Below are positions 9,451 to 17,072 of a stretch of 64,000 nt of DNA, piece after piece (the first letter of the stretch is position 1; the number at the start of each line of letters is the position of its first letter). A program made the position numbers and the translations under genes. Location of the stretch: contig JAGYIN010000004.1 of NCBI GenBank assembly GCA_018402665.1, positions 85,415 to 149,414 of the forward strand, written 5' to 3'. The notes below the pieces were generated by a model. That model was not told the origin of the DNA. It did no database searches and worked only from the letters and a program-made list of their open reading frames with translations. Source of the stretch: Schleiferiaceae bacterium (GTDB taxonomy: Bacteria; Bacteroidota; Bacteroidia; Flavobacteriales; Schleiferiaceae).

Positions 9451-9488
9451 AAAAAACCCCCCCCGAGGCGCTAGCCTCGGGGGTGTTT
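9451..9488. terminator. Bidirectional intrinsic terminator
   Basis: CCCCCGAGGC (9460-9469) pairs with GCCTCGGGGG (9474-9483) around a GCTA loop, with an A run before and TGTTTT after. It separates the convergent E1 and T9SS genes. Confidence 0.9.
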
Positions 9489-9509
9489 TGCTCTTGAGAA
9501 AAATCGTGC

Positions 9510-11417
9510 TTATTCCACAATCAATTTCTTCGTGATTTTACTTCCTGCGCTCTCAATAGTATAGAAGTATACACCAGCAGCGTAGTTTGTTACGTCGATC
9601 GTTTGAATGTGACGTCCAGCGTCAAGACGACCGAAGTCTTTCATTTCTACAAGACGGCCAGTCATGTCCATTACAACCATGTTGTAATTTGCAGCTTCTA
9701 CGGATTCGATAGCCACTTTTGTGATGCCCGAAGCAGGGTTAGGGAAGTTTTGACTTACAGCGAAATTATTGCGCTCGAGCTCTTCCAAACCGATATTGTT
9801 CGGGTAAGGCTGACCTAGGTAGTAGAAGTCGATGGAGTTCAGAACGCTGAACGAACCGAAATCTTCGATAGGAGAATAAGTCATGTGCAACTGGTGTGTT
9901 CCGTCGCCATTGTCAAATGCCCAATCGGCTACGTTACCCCAAGTTGCATCTCCAAAAGTACCCATAACAGTTTGTGGGCCTTCTAGAGAGTCTCCGATAA
10001 CATTGTATCCTTGACATCTCCAATCCGGGAATTGGTTATCCGTTGTGCCACTTGCGTATGCTGTATCCGTTTCAAACCAAGAAAAGAACATCATGTCTCT
10101 ATCGGCATTCATTGAAATGTATGGACGGTTTGCTTCTGGTACAGGACCATTGGTTGGATCGAAGTCGAAGGAGAAGGTAAATACTTGACTTACCACGTTG
10201 CATTCCCATGATAGACCACCATCAGTAGTGAATATGTCAACGAGTAGGTTGACGCCAGGGAAGTAGTTGAAGTCGCCTGCAGCAGAGCCGCCCGATGGGG
10301 TTGTCCCTGTTCCTGGGAATACGTGAACGAACAGGTGTGGGTTACCGTTTGCATCTACAGCCAAATCGTGACCGCGTGTAGATGAGGTTAAGTGACCAAT
10401 GCTCCATGTACCGCCTGTGATTTGGTCGAAAATGGTAACTAAGCTATCGCCGGTTCCGTTATCAACTAATAGATCAAGATTTGGTCCCATGATTGCACTC
10501 CAAGAAGAACCACCGTTGGTAGTCTTAATGAGATAAGGGTGAATGACTTTACCAGGGGCAAGGGTGCTGTCGTAAGCTTCGATACTTACATAACCGGTTG
10601 TACCGTTGGCTGCGAAGAAGATTTTTCCGTCTCCGTAGATTTTTCCGTTTGCAGCTTCATTGGTAACAGGTATGTACGCTTTGTGCTCCGTGTAAGTCAT
10701 TGAATCTGTCGTCCAGTCCATGGTTCCTTTCCAGATGATCGCAGTGTCGGTATATTCCTCAACATCGTAATCTGGATGGTCAAAGCTCAATCCCCAGAAA
10801 GTACCGCCGTCCACATAGGAATTCTCCAACGTCAAATGACCGCCCGTTGTATCCACTGTGGTATTTGTGGTTGTGTTGTCCATTTTGTGGGTACCCATTA
10901 ACGCACCACCCCAAGATGCTGCGTTGGTTCCAGCAAGGGTAGGTGCCCAAACTGAAATACTTGCATTCAATGGATTCGTATTTCCTGTTTCGTTAAGAAT
11001 ACCGATATGTGGATAACGGGCAAAACCTGGATACGCATTTCCACTTAAGTTTGGGTTGTAAACAGGGCCAGCATTAGAGGTCCAAGTCGAACCACCGTTG
11101 GTACTGTAGTCAAAACGTAAACTTCCTGAGCTGTTATCACCGTTGCTCGAATAATCCGAACGATGGATGAAGGCAATCGTATTTAAATCTTCGTCGGCCC
11201 ATATGTTGGTTTTGGGACCAAAGCCGGCGCCATAGACGTTGGGTGCAGTACCAATTGCCACTGCGGTACTCTGCTTGTTTGCAGAATTTTTGTAAGGAAT
11301 GCCGTCTGCATGGGTTGGCGTAAACATTTCTGAGCTACGTCCTAGGTCAGCACGCACTTCTTGTGCAGTAGCTCCAATGACACTAAGACCAGCAAAAGCG
11401 AGTAATAATTTCTTCAT
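9510..11417 (-). CDS. T9SS type A sorting domain secreted protein, sialidase-like propeller
   Basis: This is a 635-aa secreted protein. The signal peptide is MKKLLLAFAGLSVIGATAQ. The middle carries repeated blocks seen in sialidase/BNR propellers (STNGGSTWTSN, TTNGGSSWSA, TTDGGLSWECN), suggesting a beta-propeller of unknown ligand. The last 85 residues form the type A sorting domain: NFPNPASGITKVAI, MDMTGRLVE, AGVYFYTI and a basic end KKLIVE, which directs export through the type IX system. I chose ATG at 11417, because the longer frame puts junk before the signal peptide. A near-consensus -7 box (TATATTTA, 11441-11448) lies 23 nt upstream. Confidence 0.9.
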   Translation of the reverse strand: MKKLLLAFAGLSVIGATAQEVRADLGRSSEMFTPTHADGIPYKNSANKQSTAVAIGTAPNVYGAGFGPKTNIWADEDLNTIAFIHRSDYSSNGDNSSGSLRFDYSTNGGSTWTSNAGPVYNPNLSGNAYPGFARYPHIGILNETGNTNPLNASISVWAPTLAGTNAASWGGALMGTHKMDNTTTNTTVDTTGGHLTLENSYVDGGTFWGLSFDHPDYDVEEYTDTAIIWKGTMDWTTDSMTYTEHKAYIPVTNEAANGKIYGDGKIFFAANGTTGYVSIEAYDSTLAPGKVIHPYLIKTTNGGSSWSAIMGPNLDLLVDNGTGDSLVTIFDQITGGTWSIGHLTSSTRGHDLAVDANGNPHLFVHVFPGTGTTPSGGSAAGDFNYFPGVNLLVDIFTTDGGLSWECNVVSQVFTFSFDFDPTNGPVPEANRPYISMNADRDMMFFSWFETDTAYASGTTDNQFPDWRCQGYNVIGDSLEGPQTVMGTFGDATWGNVADWAFDNGDGTHQLHMTYSPIEDFGSFSVLNSIDFYYLGQPYPNNIGLEELERNNFAVSQNFPNPASGITKVAIESVEAANYNMVVMDMTGRLVEMKDFGRLDAGRHIQTIDVTNYAAGVYFYTIESAGSKITKKLIVE

Positions 11418-11474
11418 AAAACGTGTTTTTTGTGGTGTGATAAATATAATAGGAAATCTCCTAAACACTCGATG

Positions 11475-12521
11475 TTAAGCGAAGAGAAGTGATGAATATA
11501 GTGATGAAAGCGTATTTGCAATACTTGTTGGGCGGAGTTTTTCAAAATTTGCTGCTTTTGGTGGGGGTAAATCGGCCAACTTCAAAAGTGCCATTTTGAG
11601 GTCTTCAGTGGATTCAACGGCCAAACAACCTTCATCATAATGAGGCGCACCGCCAAAGCTTTTTTTTGCAATGGCCCATAAACCTGCTTGACGCGCTTCA
11701 AAAACTGTGATACCAAAGGTTTCATAGGCGCTAAAAAGCACTAATGCGTGGTGTTGCGGTAAGTGTTGGAGGATTTCTGCATTGGATTTTCGTCCATGAA
11801 AAAACATGTTCGAGCCCGGCTTTATGAGTTCTATGAGCCTCGATTCGTCCGGTCCTCCTCCGTAAAAATGGAGTTCAAATTGCATTTGCGGTAATTCGGA
11901 AAAGACTTCGATGATCGTATCCTGCTGTTTAATCGAAAAAACAATATCCGCGACCACACAAATACTCGTAGAAGGCCGTTTTTCAGCAAGTTGATAGTCG
12001 CAATGCGTCACAATATTGGGGACAACGTGCAAATTTGCGCGTGGCGCAAACGACTGAATGCCAGTTGCGAGTGCCGGACTTACAGGCAGCACCATGTGAC
12101 AATTATTAAGATACCAGCGTGCTAGAAATTTACGCCAGCCGTTCAGGGTATAAGGTGATTGTGGTAAAAATCCCGACCAATGCTCGGAATGTACAGTTGT
12201 CAGTCCTGCACGTTTTGCAAACCAGAGTAGCGGTACTAAATCTGGGGCATAGCAGTGAAAATGAATAATATCGGGCTGTACGGCCTTTACTTTTGCAAAA
12301 TAGGCGCCCCATTTTGCAGCGGTGCTCATGTTTTTACTTCCATATAACGTGCTGGCGCCACTGATTTCAGGCGGATCAGAGTGGTTTAAGAAGCCTAAAA
12401 CTGCGGCTTTTGAATCCACAGCGTGAATGTGCTTTCGAACGAAAACGCCATTTTGAGGATCTGCAGAATGCGGGTACCATTTGACAATATGTAGAATTCG
12501 AGGTGTTTTCACTTGCGCCAA
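11475..12521 (-). CDS. Glycosyltransferase family 4
   Basis: This is a 348-aa GT-B fold glycosyltransferase. The N-terminal domain begins RILHIVKWYPHSADPQNGVFVRKH, and HSEHWSGFL and LPVSPALA follow near residues 115-155. The C-terminal sugar-nucleotide domain has FYGGGPDESRL, FFHGRKSN and the E-x7-E region ALVLFSAYETFGITVFEARQAG. Family members build cell-surface polysaccharides; the donor and acceptor are unknown. There is no in-frame ATG at the N-terminus: the reading begins at TTG (12521) or GTG (12512), and an ATG just upstream is followed by TAA. The gene lies 57 nt upstream of the T9SS gene in the same orientation. Confidence 0.85.
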   Translation of the reverse strand: MAQVKTPRILHIVKWYPHSADPQNGVFVRKHIHAVDSKAAVLGFLNHSDPPEISGASTLYGSKNMSTAAKWGAYFAKVKAVQPDIIHFHCYAPDLVPLLWFAKRAGLTTVHSEHWSGFLPQSPYTLNGWRKFLARWYLNNCHMVLPVSPALATGIQSFAPRANLHVVPNIVTHCDYQLAEKRPSTSICVVADIVFSIKQQDTIIEVFSELPQMQFELHFYGGGPDESRLIELIKPGSNMFFHGRKSNAEILQHLPQHHALVLFSAYETFGITVFEARQAGLWAIAKKSFGGAPHYDEGCLAVESTEDLKMALLKLADLPPPKAANFEKLRPTSIANTLSSLYSSLLFA

Positions 12522-12634
12522 GTTACGCCATAAGTCAAAATCAAATGAATGTGGAGGTGGGGATTAGAATATTTTGTGAATAATTGTCCTTTGTACACTA
12601 AATTGGTCAAATCGAATACTAAACTCGCTGAAAC

Positions 12635-14242
12635 ATGTTGAACGGAACGGATTACATCGTTGTAGGATTCTACTTTGTCCTGGTATTTATAATTGCCTTT
12701 TATAGTGGTTCTAAAAAGAGTGAAAACGGTGAGGCGGCAGATTATTTTTTAGGCGGTCGAAACCTGGGTTGGTTTGTCATTGGCGCTTCATTATTTGCTT
12801 CAAATATAGGCTCTGAACACCTCGTTGGACTGGCGGGACAGGGTGCTGCTGGGGAATTGGTCGCGGGCCAATTTGAATTGTTGGCATCACTTATTCTTAT
12901 CCTCTTAGGATGGGTTTTCGTTCCCTTTTATTTGCGCTCTGGCGTGTTTACGATGCCCGAGTTTTTGGAAAAACGCTACGACGGATGGGCACGAACGTAC
13001 CTTTCTTATGTGAGTATCGTAGCCTATGTGTTGACGAAAATTTCGGTGACTATTTTCGCAGGTGCAATCGTCTTCACGGCATTACTGGGTATCAATTTCT
13101 GGACCGGTGCAATTGTCATCGTAGTCGCCACGGGTATTTATACCATTTTTGGAGGTTTTAAAGCAGTAGTCTACACGGATTTGATGCAGATGTTTGTTCT
13201 CGTCGGAGGTTCCATTGTGTTGACCGTTTTCGGTTTAAAAGAATTGGGGGGTGTAGAAGAATTGGTTGCGAATACCACGCCCGAGCACTGGAGTTTATGG
13301 CGACCAGCGAGCGATACAAACTATCCGTGGACGGGAATCCTCTTCGGTGCACCAATTCTAGGTGTATGGTATTGGTGTACGGACCAATTCATAGTTCAGC
13401 GCGTCCTTGCCGCAAAAGATATAGATACCGCTCGAAAAGGGGCACTTTTTGGTGGTTACATGAAATTATTGCCCATTTTCATTTTCATGCTTCCCGGTGT
13501 CATCGCCTATGCCTTGGCACAAAAAAATCCTGAACTGCTCACTTTTGTTGTCGACGGCGAAACGCAATACGATGCAGCTTTGCCTTTAATGGTAAAAACA
13601 GTACTGCCTGCTGGACTTCGCGGTTTAGTCGTTGCCGGTTTATTGGCGGCATTAATGTCCTCTTTAAGCTCTGTATTCAATAGCTGTTCTACACTCATTA
13701 CCTTCGATGTCTATAAAAAATACCGTCCTCAAGCGACTGATAAGGAATTGGTGAATGCAGGGCGTATCTCTACGGTAATTCTCGTAGCTCTTGGTATCGG
13801 CTGGATCCCATTAATGCAAGCCATTCAAGGGGGATTATTCCAGCAACTCCAGTCTATTCAAGCGTATATTTCACCGCCAATAGCCGCCGCTTTCCTATTG
13901 GGTATATTCTTTAAAAAGATCAATGCCGCCGGTGCCAAATGGGCATTACTTTCGGGCGCCGTATTAGGCGTGGGCCGACTCACCTTAGAGGTGGCAGGTG
14001 GGGAATATACCGGCTTTATTGGCTGGATGGTACACATGAATTTTCTTCACTACGCCTTGTTGCTCTTTGCGATTTGTTCGATCATTCTCGTTGGCGTGAG
14101 TCTTTTACGACCTGATGCAGAAAGCTATGACGATGAAACGTTGGTCTGGAGCAAGGAGAATATTGTTCCAATGAGCAGTACCACAAGGGCTTTGACCTTT
14201 CTTTTAGTCTTATGTGTGGTGACCTTGTGGGTGGTCTTTTAA
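12635..14242 (+). CDS. Sodium:solute symporter (SGLT-like)
   Basis: This 535-aa protein of the SSS family (LeuT fold) has about 13-14 membrane segments. Characteristic blocks are YFLGGRNLGWFVIGASLFASNIGSEHLVGLAG at TM1-2 of the fold, GGFKAVVYTDLMQM, and AALMSSLSSVFNS at the sodium-site helix. The GASLFASNIGSEH wording fits the SGLT (sugar) branch better than proline or pantothenate carriers. The substrate is inferred to be a sugar or related polyol. It stands alone, divergent from the glycosyltransferase and upstream of tRNA-His. Confidence 0.9.
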   Translation: MLNGTDYIVVGFYFVLVFIIAFYSGSKKSENGEAADYFLGGRNLGWFVIGASLFASNIGSEHLVGLAGQGAAGELVAGQFELLASLILILLGWVFVPFYLRSGVFTMPEFLEKRYDGWARTYLSYVSIVAYVLTKISVTIFAGAIVFTALLGINFWTGAIVIVVATGIYTIFGGFKAVVYTDLMQMFVLVGGSIVLTVFGLKELGGVEELVANTTPEHWSLWRPASDTNYPWTGILFGAPILGVWYWCTDQFIVQRVLAAKDIDTARKGALFGGYMKLLPIFIFMLPGVIAYALAQKNPELLTFVVDGETQYDAALPLMVKTVLPAGLRGLVVAGLLAALMSSLSSVFNSCSTLITFDVYKKYRPQATDKELVNAGRISTVILVALGIGWIPLMQAIQGGLFQQLQSIQAYISPPIAAAFLLGIFFKKINAAGAKWALLSGAVLGVGRLTLEVAGGEYTGFIGWMVHMNFLHYALLLFAICSIILVGVSLLRPDAESYDDETLVWSKENIVPMSSTTRALTFLLVLCVVTLWVVF

Positions 14243-14281
14243 AAAAGTAAATATTGGTTGCACATATTCTCAGTTTCCGAT

Positions 14282-14289
14282 TATATTTG
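14282..14289 (+). promoter_or_regulatory. -7 box for tRNA-His
   Basis: TATATTTG is an exact TAnnTTTG match, 13 nt before the mature tRNA; a TTG that could serve as -33 element lies about 21 nt upstream. Confidence 0.7.
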
Positions 14290-14302
14290 CGGCCCTTAAC
14301 AT

Positions 14303-14377
14303 GGTGATTGTAGCTCAGCTGGTTAGAGCGCCGGATTGTGGTTCCGGAGGTCGCGGGTTCGAACCCCGTCTTTCACC
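14303..14377 (+). tRNA. tRNA-His (GTG anticodon)
   Basis: The cloverleaf has D arm GCTC...GAGC, anticodon arm CCGGA-TTGTGGT-TCCGG with anticodon GTG, and T arm GCGGG-TTCGAAC-CCCGT. The extra G at 14303 faces C at 14377, the G-1:C73 hallmark of tRNA-His. The acceptor arms are GTGATTG (14304-14310) and CTTTCAC (14370-14376), so positions 5 and 6 would form T-T mismatches where CAATCAC would pair fully. CCA is not encoded. Confidence 0.9.
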
Positions 14378-14381
14378 CTTT

Positions 14382-14412
14382 AAAAAGCCCTGTCTGATGA
14401 CGGGGCTTTTTT
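14382..14412 (+). terminator. Terminator after tRNA-His
   Basis: AAAAAGCCC-TGTC pairs with GACG-GGGCTTTTTT around TGAT, ending in a T run, directly after the tRNA. Confidence 0.85.
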
Positions 14413-14477
14413 GATTCCGATAAGCCCGTCACAGTTTAGGAAGCAGTATCTTTAACTTTCAACGTAAGCCTCTTTTA

Positions 14478-15617
14478 ATGAGAACATTGGTCCTCGCATT
14501 AGTAGTTATGACCTTTCTTCCTGCAAGTGCACAGGAGACAAATTTAAACACGGGACTCCCACTGTATACTTATTTTGACCGATTACTCAACGATACCCTG
14601 CGCGATTCGGCGCAACCTAAATTGATAAATTACCCAACCATTGCCTATTCACCTGAGACGCGTTGGGAGTTTGGTGTTTCTAGTTTGTACATCTATTCGG
14701 CGCAGAATGACCTGTCGAATCGTCTGAGTGAGCTAAAAGCATTCACCTTCTATACGTTAGAGAATCAATACGGACTATGGCTTGATCACGCGGTCTATAC
14801 CGACGAAAATCTATGGTTCATCTACGGCAAAGTGCGGTACCAGAGTTTTCCGTTGTTTTATTACGGGGTAGGTCCTGATTCGCCGAAGGAATACACTGCT
14901 TTGATAGACGGCAATTATACGTTAGTGAAAGAGCGCTTTTTACGAGCAGTAGTTCCTTCACTGTATGTCGGCCTGGAATTGGACTACCAGCGTCTTGGAA
15001 ATGTATCCTACGCAAATACTGCGGCGAACTTTGAGGCTCCGGAAATAGGTGCGAACGGTTCGACGAATCTAGGATTGGGTTTAGGTGTACTCTATGATAA
15101 TATCCACAATGCTATGAACCCACGTGAAGGGGTGTATAGCGAATGGGCGTTTTTGAATTATTCTAATGTCTTTGGCAGCGATTTTAATTTTACGTCCTAT
15201 ATCACGGACAATCGCGTGTACAGGCCCATGGGAAAGAACGGTGTGCTCGCAGCGCAGGTGTACGGTCAGTTTACAGCTGGCGAAGCGCCGTTCAATATGT
15301 TGGCGCTGATGGGCGGCGAGAGTTTAATGCGTGGGTACTATTTGGGTAGATACCGCGATCAAAATTTAGTAGCGGCCCAATTGGAATATCGAATCTTGCC
15401 CTTTTCCTGCTCCAAAAAATGGGGTGCGAGTGCCTTTCTGGCTGCCGGTCAGGTCTATGGAACACAGAATACTTTTGCTTGGGATGCGATGCTGCCGACC
15501 GCGGGTGCCGGTCTTCGCTACCTGATTTTTCCAGAAAAAGATATCTACACGCGTATTGATCTTGCATTTACTCGGGAAGGGAGCGGCGTTTATTTCTTCA
15601 TTGGGGAGGCGTTTTAA
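14478..15617 (+). CDS. BamA/TamA-family outer membrane protein
   Basis: This 379-aa protein has a signal peptide (MRTLVLALVVMTFLPASAQ) and lacks POTRA domains; nearly the whole length is predicted beta barrel of the bacterial surface antigen (D15) type. The conserved loop-6 region reads GGESLMRGYYLGRYRDQN, equivalent to the VRGF signature, followed by AAQLEYRI. The C-terminus ends in an aromatic residue (FIGEAF), as barrel proteins do. It may act in outer membrane assembly or as a pore; without POTRA domains a true BamA role is unlikely. It is a single gene between a terminator and the Nudix regulator promoter region. Confidence 0.85.
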   Translation: MRTLVLALVVMTFLPASAQETNLNTGLPLYTYFDRLLNDTLRDSAQPKLINYPTIAYSPETRWEFGVSSLYIYSAQNDLSNRLSELKAFTFYTLENQYGLWLDHAVYTDENLWFIYGKVRYQSFPLFYYGVGPDSPKEYTALIDGNYTLVKERFLRAVVPSLYVGLELDYQRLGNVSYANTAANFEAPEIGANGSTNLGLGLGVLYDNIHNAMNPREGVYSEWAFLNYSNVFGSDFNFTSYITDNRVYRPMGKNGVLAAQVYGQFTAGEAPFNMLALMGGESLMRGYYLGRYRDQNLVAAQLEYRILPFSCSKKWGASAFLAAGQVYGTQNTFAWDAMLPTAGAGLRYLIFPEKDIYTRIDLAFTREGSGVYFFIGEAF

Positions 15618-15692
15618 ATCAGGCGGACACCTTTCTTCGTACTTCGAAAGTCGTTTGAACAAAATCTATTTTCAATACGTTAGTTAGGTTCT

Positions 15693-15760
15693 TTTTGGAA
15701 CTTAACAGTCTAAAACCATTGGTTTTACTATAATTTAACTTTGTAGTGTTGGTTCCAAAA
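15693..15760 (+). promoter_or_regulatory. Nested inverted repeats, probable operator of the Nudix-type regulator
   Basis: An outer 9-bp inverted repeat (TTTTGGAAC 15693-15701, GTTCCAAAA 15752-15760) surrounds a palindrome TAAAACCA-T-TGGTTTTA (15711-15727). The palindrome sits where the -33 region of the -7 box at 15736 would be, and the right outer arm overlaps the -33 region of the second -7 box at 15771. This is the layout of an autoregulated gene. Confidence 0.5.
15736..15743 (+). promoter_or_regulatory. Upstream -7 box of Nudix regulator
   Basis: TAACTTTG matches TAnnTTTG and lies 9 nt after the central palindrome. Confidence 0.5.
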
Positions 15761-15770
15761 TGACATTTTA

Positions 15771-15778
15771 TATTTTTG
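15771..15778 (+). promoter_or_regulatory. Downstream -7 box of Nudix regulator
   Basis: TATTTTTG matches TAnnTTTG, 18 nt before the ATG at 15797; TTGG at 15749-15752 has correct -33 spacing. Confidence 0.6.
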
Positions 15779-15796
15779 CATTAAAAATAATACAGT

Positions 15797-16468
15797 ATGA
15801 AATTTGATGTAGCCTTAGGGACTTCCGTGGTGTTAATGGCGTTCGATGGAGAACAATTGGTTGCTTTGATTGGAGAAAAATCACAAGAGCCTTACAAAGG
15901 TGCTCCGATGTTACCGAGCAATTGGGTATCTGCAGGAGAAAGCGTAGAAGAGGTAGCGAAACGCATGTTGAACCGCATTTTAGGTGTAGAAAAGGTCTAT
16001 TTGGAGCAACTCAATGCCTTCGCGAAGGTGTACCGCAACCCAATGGGTAGAGTGGTGAACATCGCCTACTTTGCTTTATTGAATTGGGACGTGGTCAAAG
16101 AAGTGAAAACGCCGGGGTACAGATGGGTTTCTTTAGCGGATCGACCGGAGATGATATTCGATCACAACGAGATCTTAGAAATGGCGTACGAGCGTCTAAA
16201 GCGTCGTGTAAAACACCGTCCTATTGGTTTTGTAATGTTGCCAAAGCAATTCACGTTTAATATGATCCACTCCTTATATGAGCAATGTCTCGGTAAAGAC
16301 CTGGATAAGCGTAATTTCCGCAAGAAGTTTATGCGTAGCGAGCTTTTGATTGATACTGAAGAAACGGTATTTGAGGCACCAGGAAATAAGAAGCCGAGCA
16401 GATTGTATGAATTCAATCAGCAGAAATACGATAAATTGACCCTGAAGGGTTACGATTTTAAGTTTTAA
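15797..16468 (+). CDS. Nudix-domain transcriptional regulator (NrtR-like)
   Basis: This 223-aa protein has an N-terminal Nudix fold (residues about 1-135) and a C-terminal winged helix (about 145-223; KQFTFNMIHSLYEQCLGKDLDKRNFRKK, the NrtR-type DNA-binding helix region). NrtR-like proteins use a non-catalytic Nudix domain to sense nucleotide-sugar or NAD-related ligands and repress metabolic genes. Here the Nudix box is degenerate: AGESVEEVAKRMLNRILGV replaces the REL-EE-G catalytic core, so hydrolase activity is unlikely. In Bacteroidetes relatives often control sugar use, but no such gene is adjacent. Palindromic repeats at its own promoter suggest autoregulation. Confidence 0.85.
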   Translation: MKFDVALGTSVVLMAFDGEQLVALIGEKSQEPYKGAPMLPSNWVSAGESVEEVAKRMLNRILGVEKVYLEQLNAFAKVYRNPMGRVVNIAYFALLNWDVVKEVKTPGYRWVSLADRPEMIFDHNEILEMAYERLKRRVKHRPIGFVMLPKQFTFNMIHSLYEQCLGKDLDKRNFRKKFMRSELLIDTEETVFEAPGNKKPSRLYEFNQQKYDKLTLKGYDFKF

Positions 16469-16497
16469 CAAAAAGCCCCGCATTGCGGGGCTTTTTG
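16469..16497. terminator. Bidirectional intrinsic terminator
   Basis: AAAAAGCCCCG pairs with CGGGGCTTTTT around CATTG between convergent Nudix regulator and thioredoxin genes. Confidence 0.9.
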
Positions 16498-16502
16498 TTG
16501 TG

Positions 16503-17009
16503 CTATTGTTTTGCGTATTCCTCCCAAGGGACTGTTCGGTAGATATCATCCCCAAAGAACGTGGCTACCTTTAAAAATGGAGTGGCCTCTTGATATCCGG
16601 GAACAGGACTTAGCATTTCGAATTTAGGATTCATGAAGACTACAGTGGGATAGCTCATCTTCCCATTGAGCAGTGCTGCCGCCAATTCATGATACCCTCT
16701 GTTTCCTTGTGGAACAAATTCAAAGGTATTGCCCAACATTTCAATGGCTTCTTTTTGCTCTGCATCAAATTTCACATTGTAATAATGCGCATTCATGTAG
16801 GCTGCTACCTCTGGATTTTGGAAGGTTGCTTTATCCATTCGCTTGCACCATCCGCACCAATCGGTATACACGTCAATGAAGATTTTCTTTGGTGCTGCTT
16901 CGGTCAAAGTCAGGGCATACGCTTCTTCAATGGACATCCATTGAATCTTCTCTTGCGCGTTAATACTAACCGTAAGACTGAGCAGTAGGAGTAAGGCAAA
17001 TTTTCTCAT
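16503..17009 (-). CDS. Secreted thioredoxin-fold protein
   Basis: This 168-aa protein has a signal peptide (MRKFALLLLLSLTVSINAQ) and a thioredoxin fold with the redox motif WCGWCK near residues 50-55, followed by MDKATFQNPEVAAYMN, typical of the DUF255/thioredoxin_7 group, and the cis-proline block YPTVVFMNP. It probably reduces or isomerises disulfides in the periplasm. The gene is monocistronic, flanked by terminators on both sides. Confidence 0.88.
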   Translation of the reverse strand: MRKFALLLLLSLTVSINAQEKIQWMSIEEAYALTLTEAAPKKIFIDVYTDWCGWCKRMDKATFQNPEVAAYMNAHYYNVKFDAEQKEAIEMLGNTFEFVPQGNRGYHELAAALLNGKMSYPTVVFMNPKFEMLSPVPGYQEATPFLKVATFFGDDIYRTVPWEEYAKQ

Positions 17010-17022
17010 ACCCCTAAAATAG

Positions 17023-17050
17023 AAAACCCCGCGCTACGGCGCGGGGTTTT
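17023..17050. terminator. Intrinsic terminator with UACG loop
   Basis: AAAACCCCGCGC and GCGCGGGGTTTT pair perfectly around TACG; it ends the POT transporter transcript. Confidence 0.9.
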
Positions 17051-17072
17051 AGTTATAAAATTATGCTAAAGC

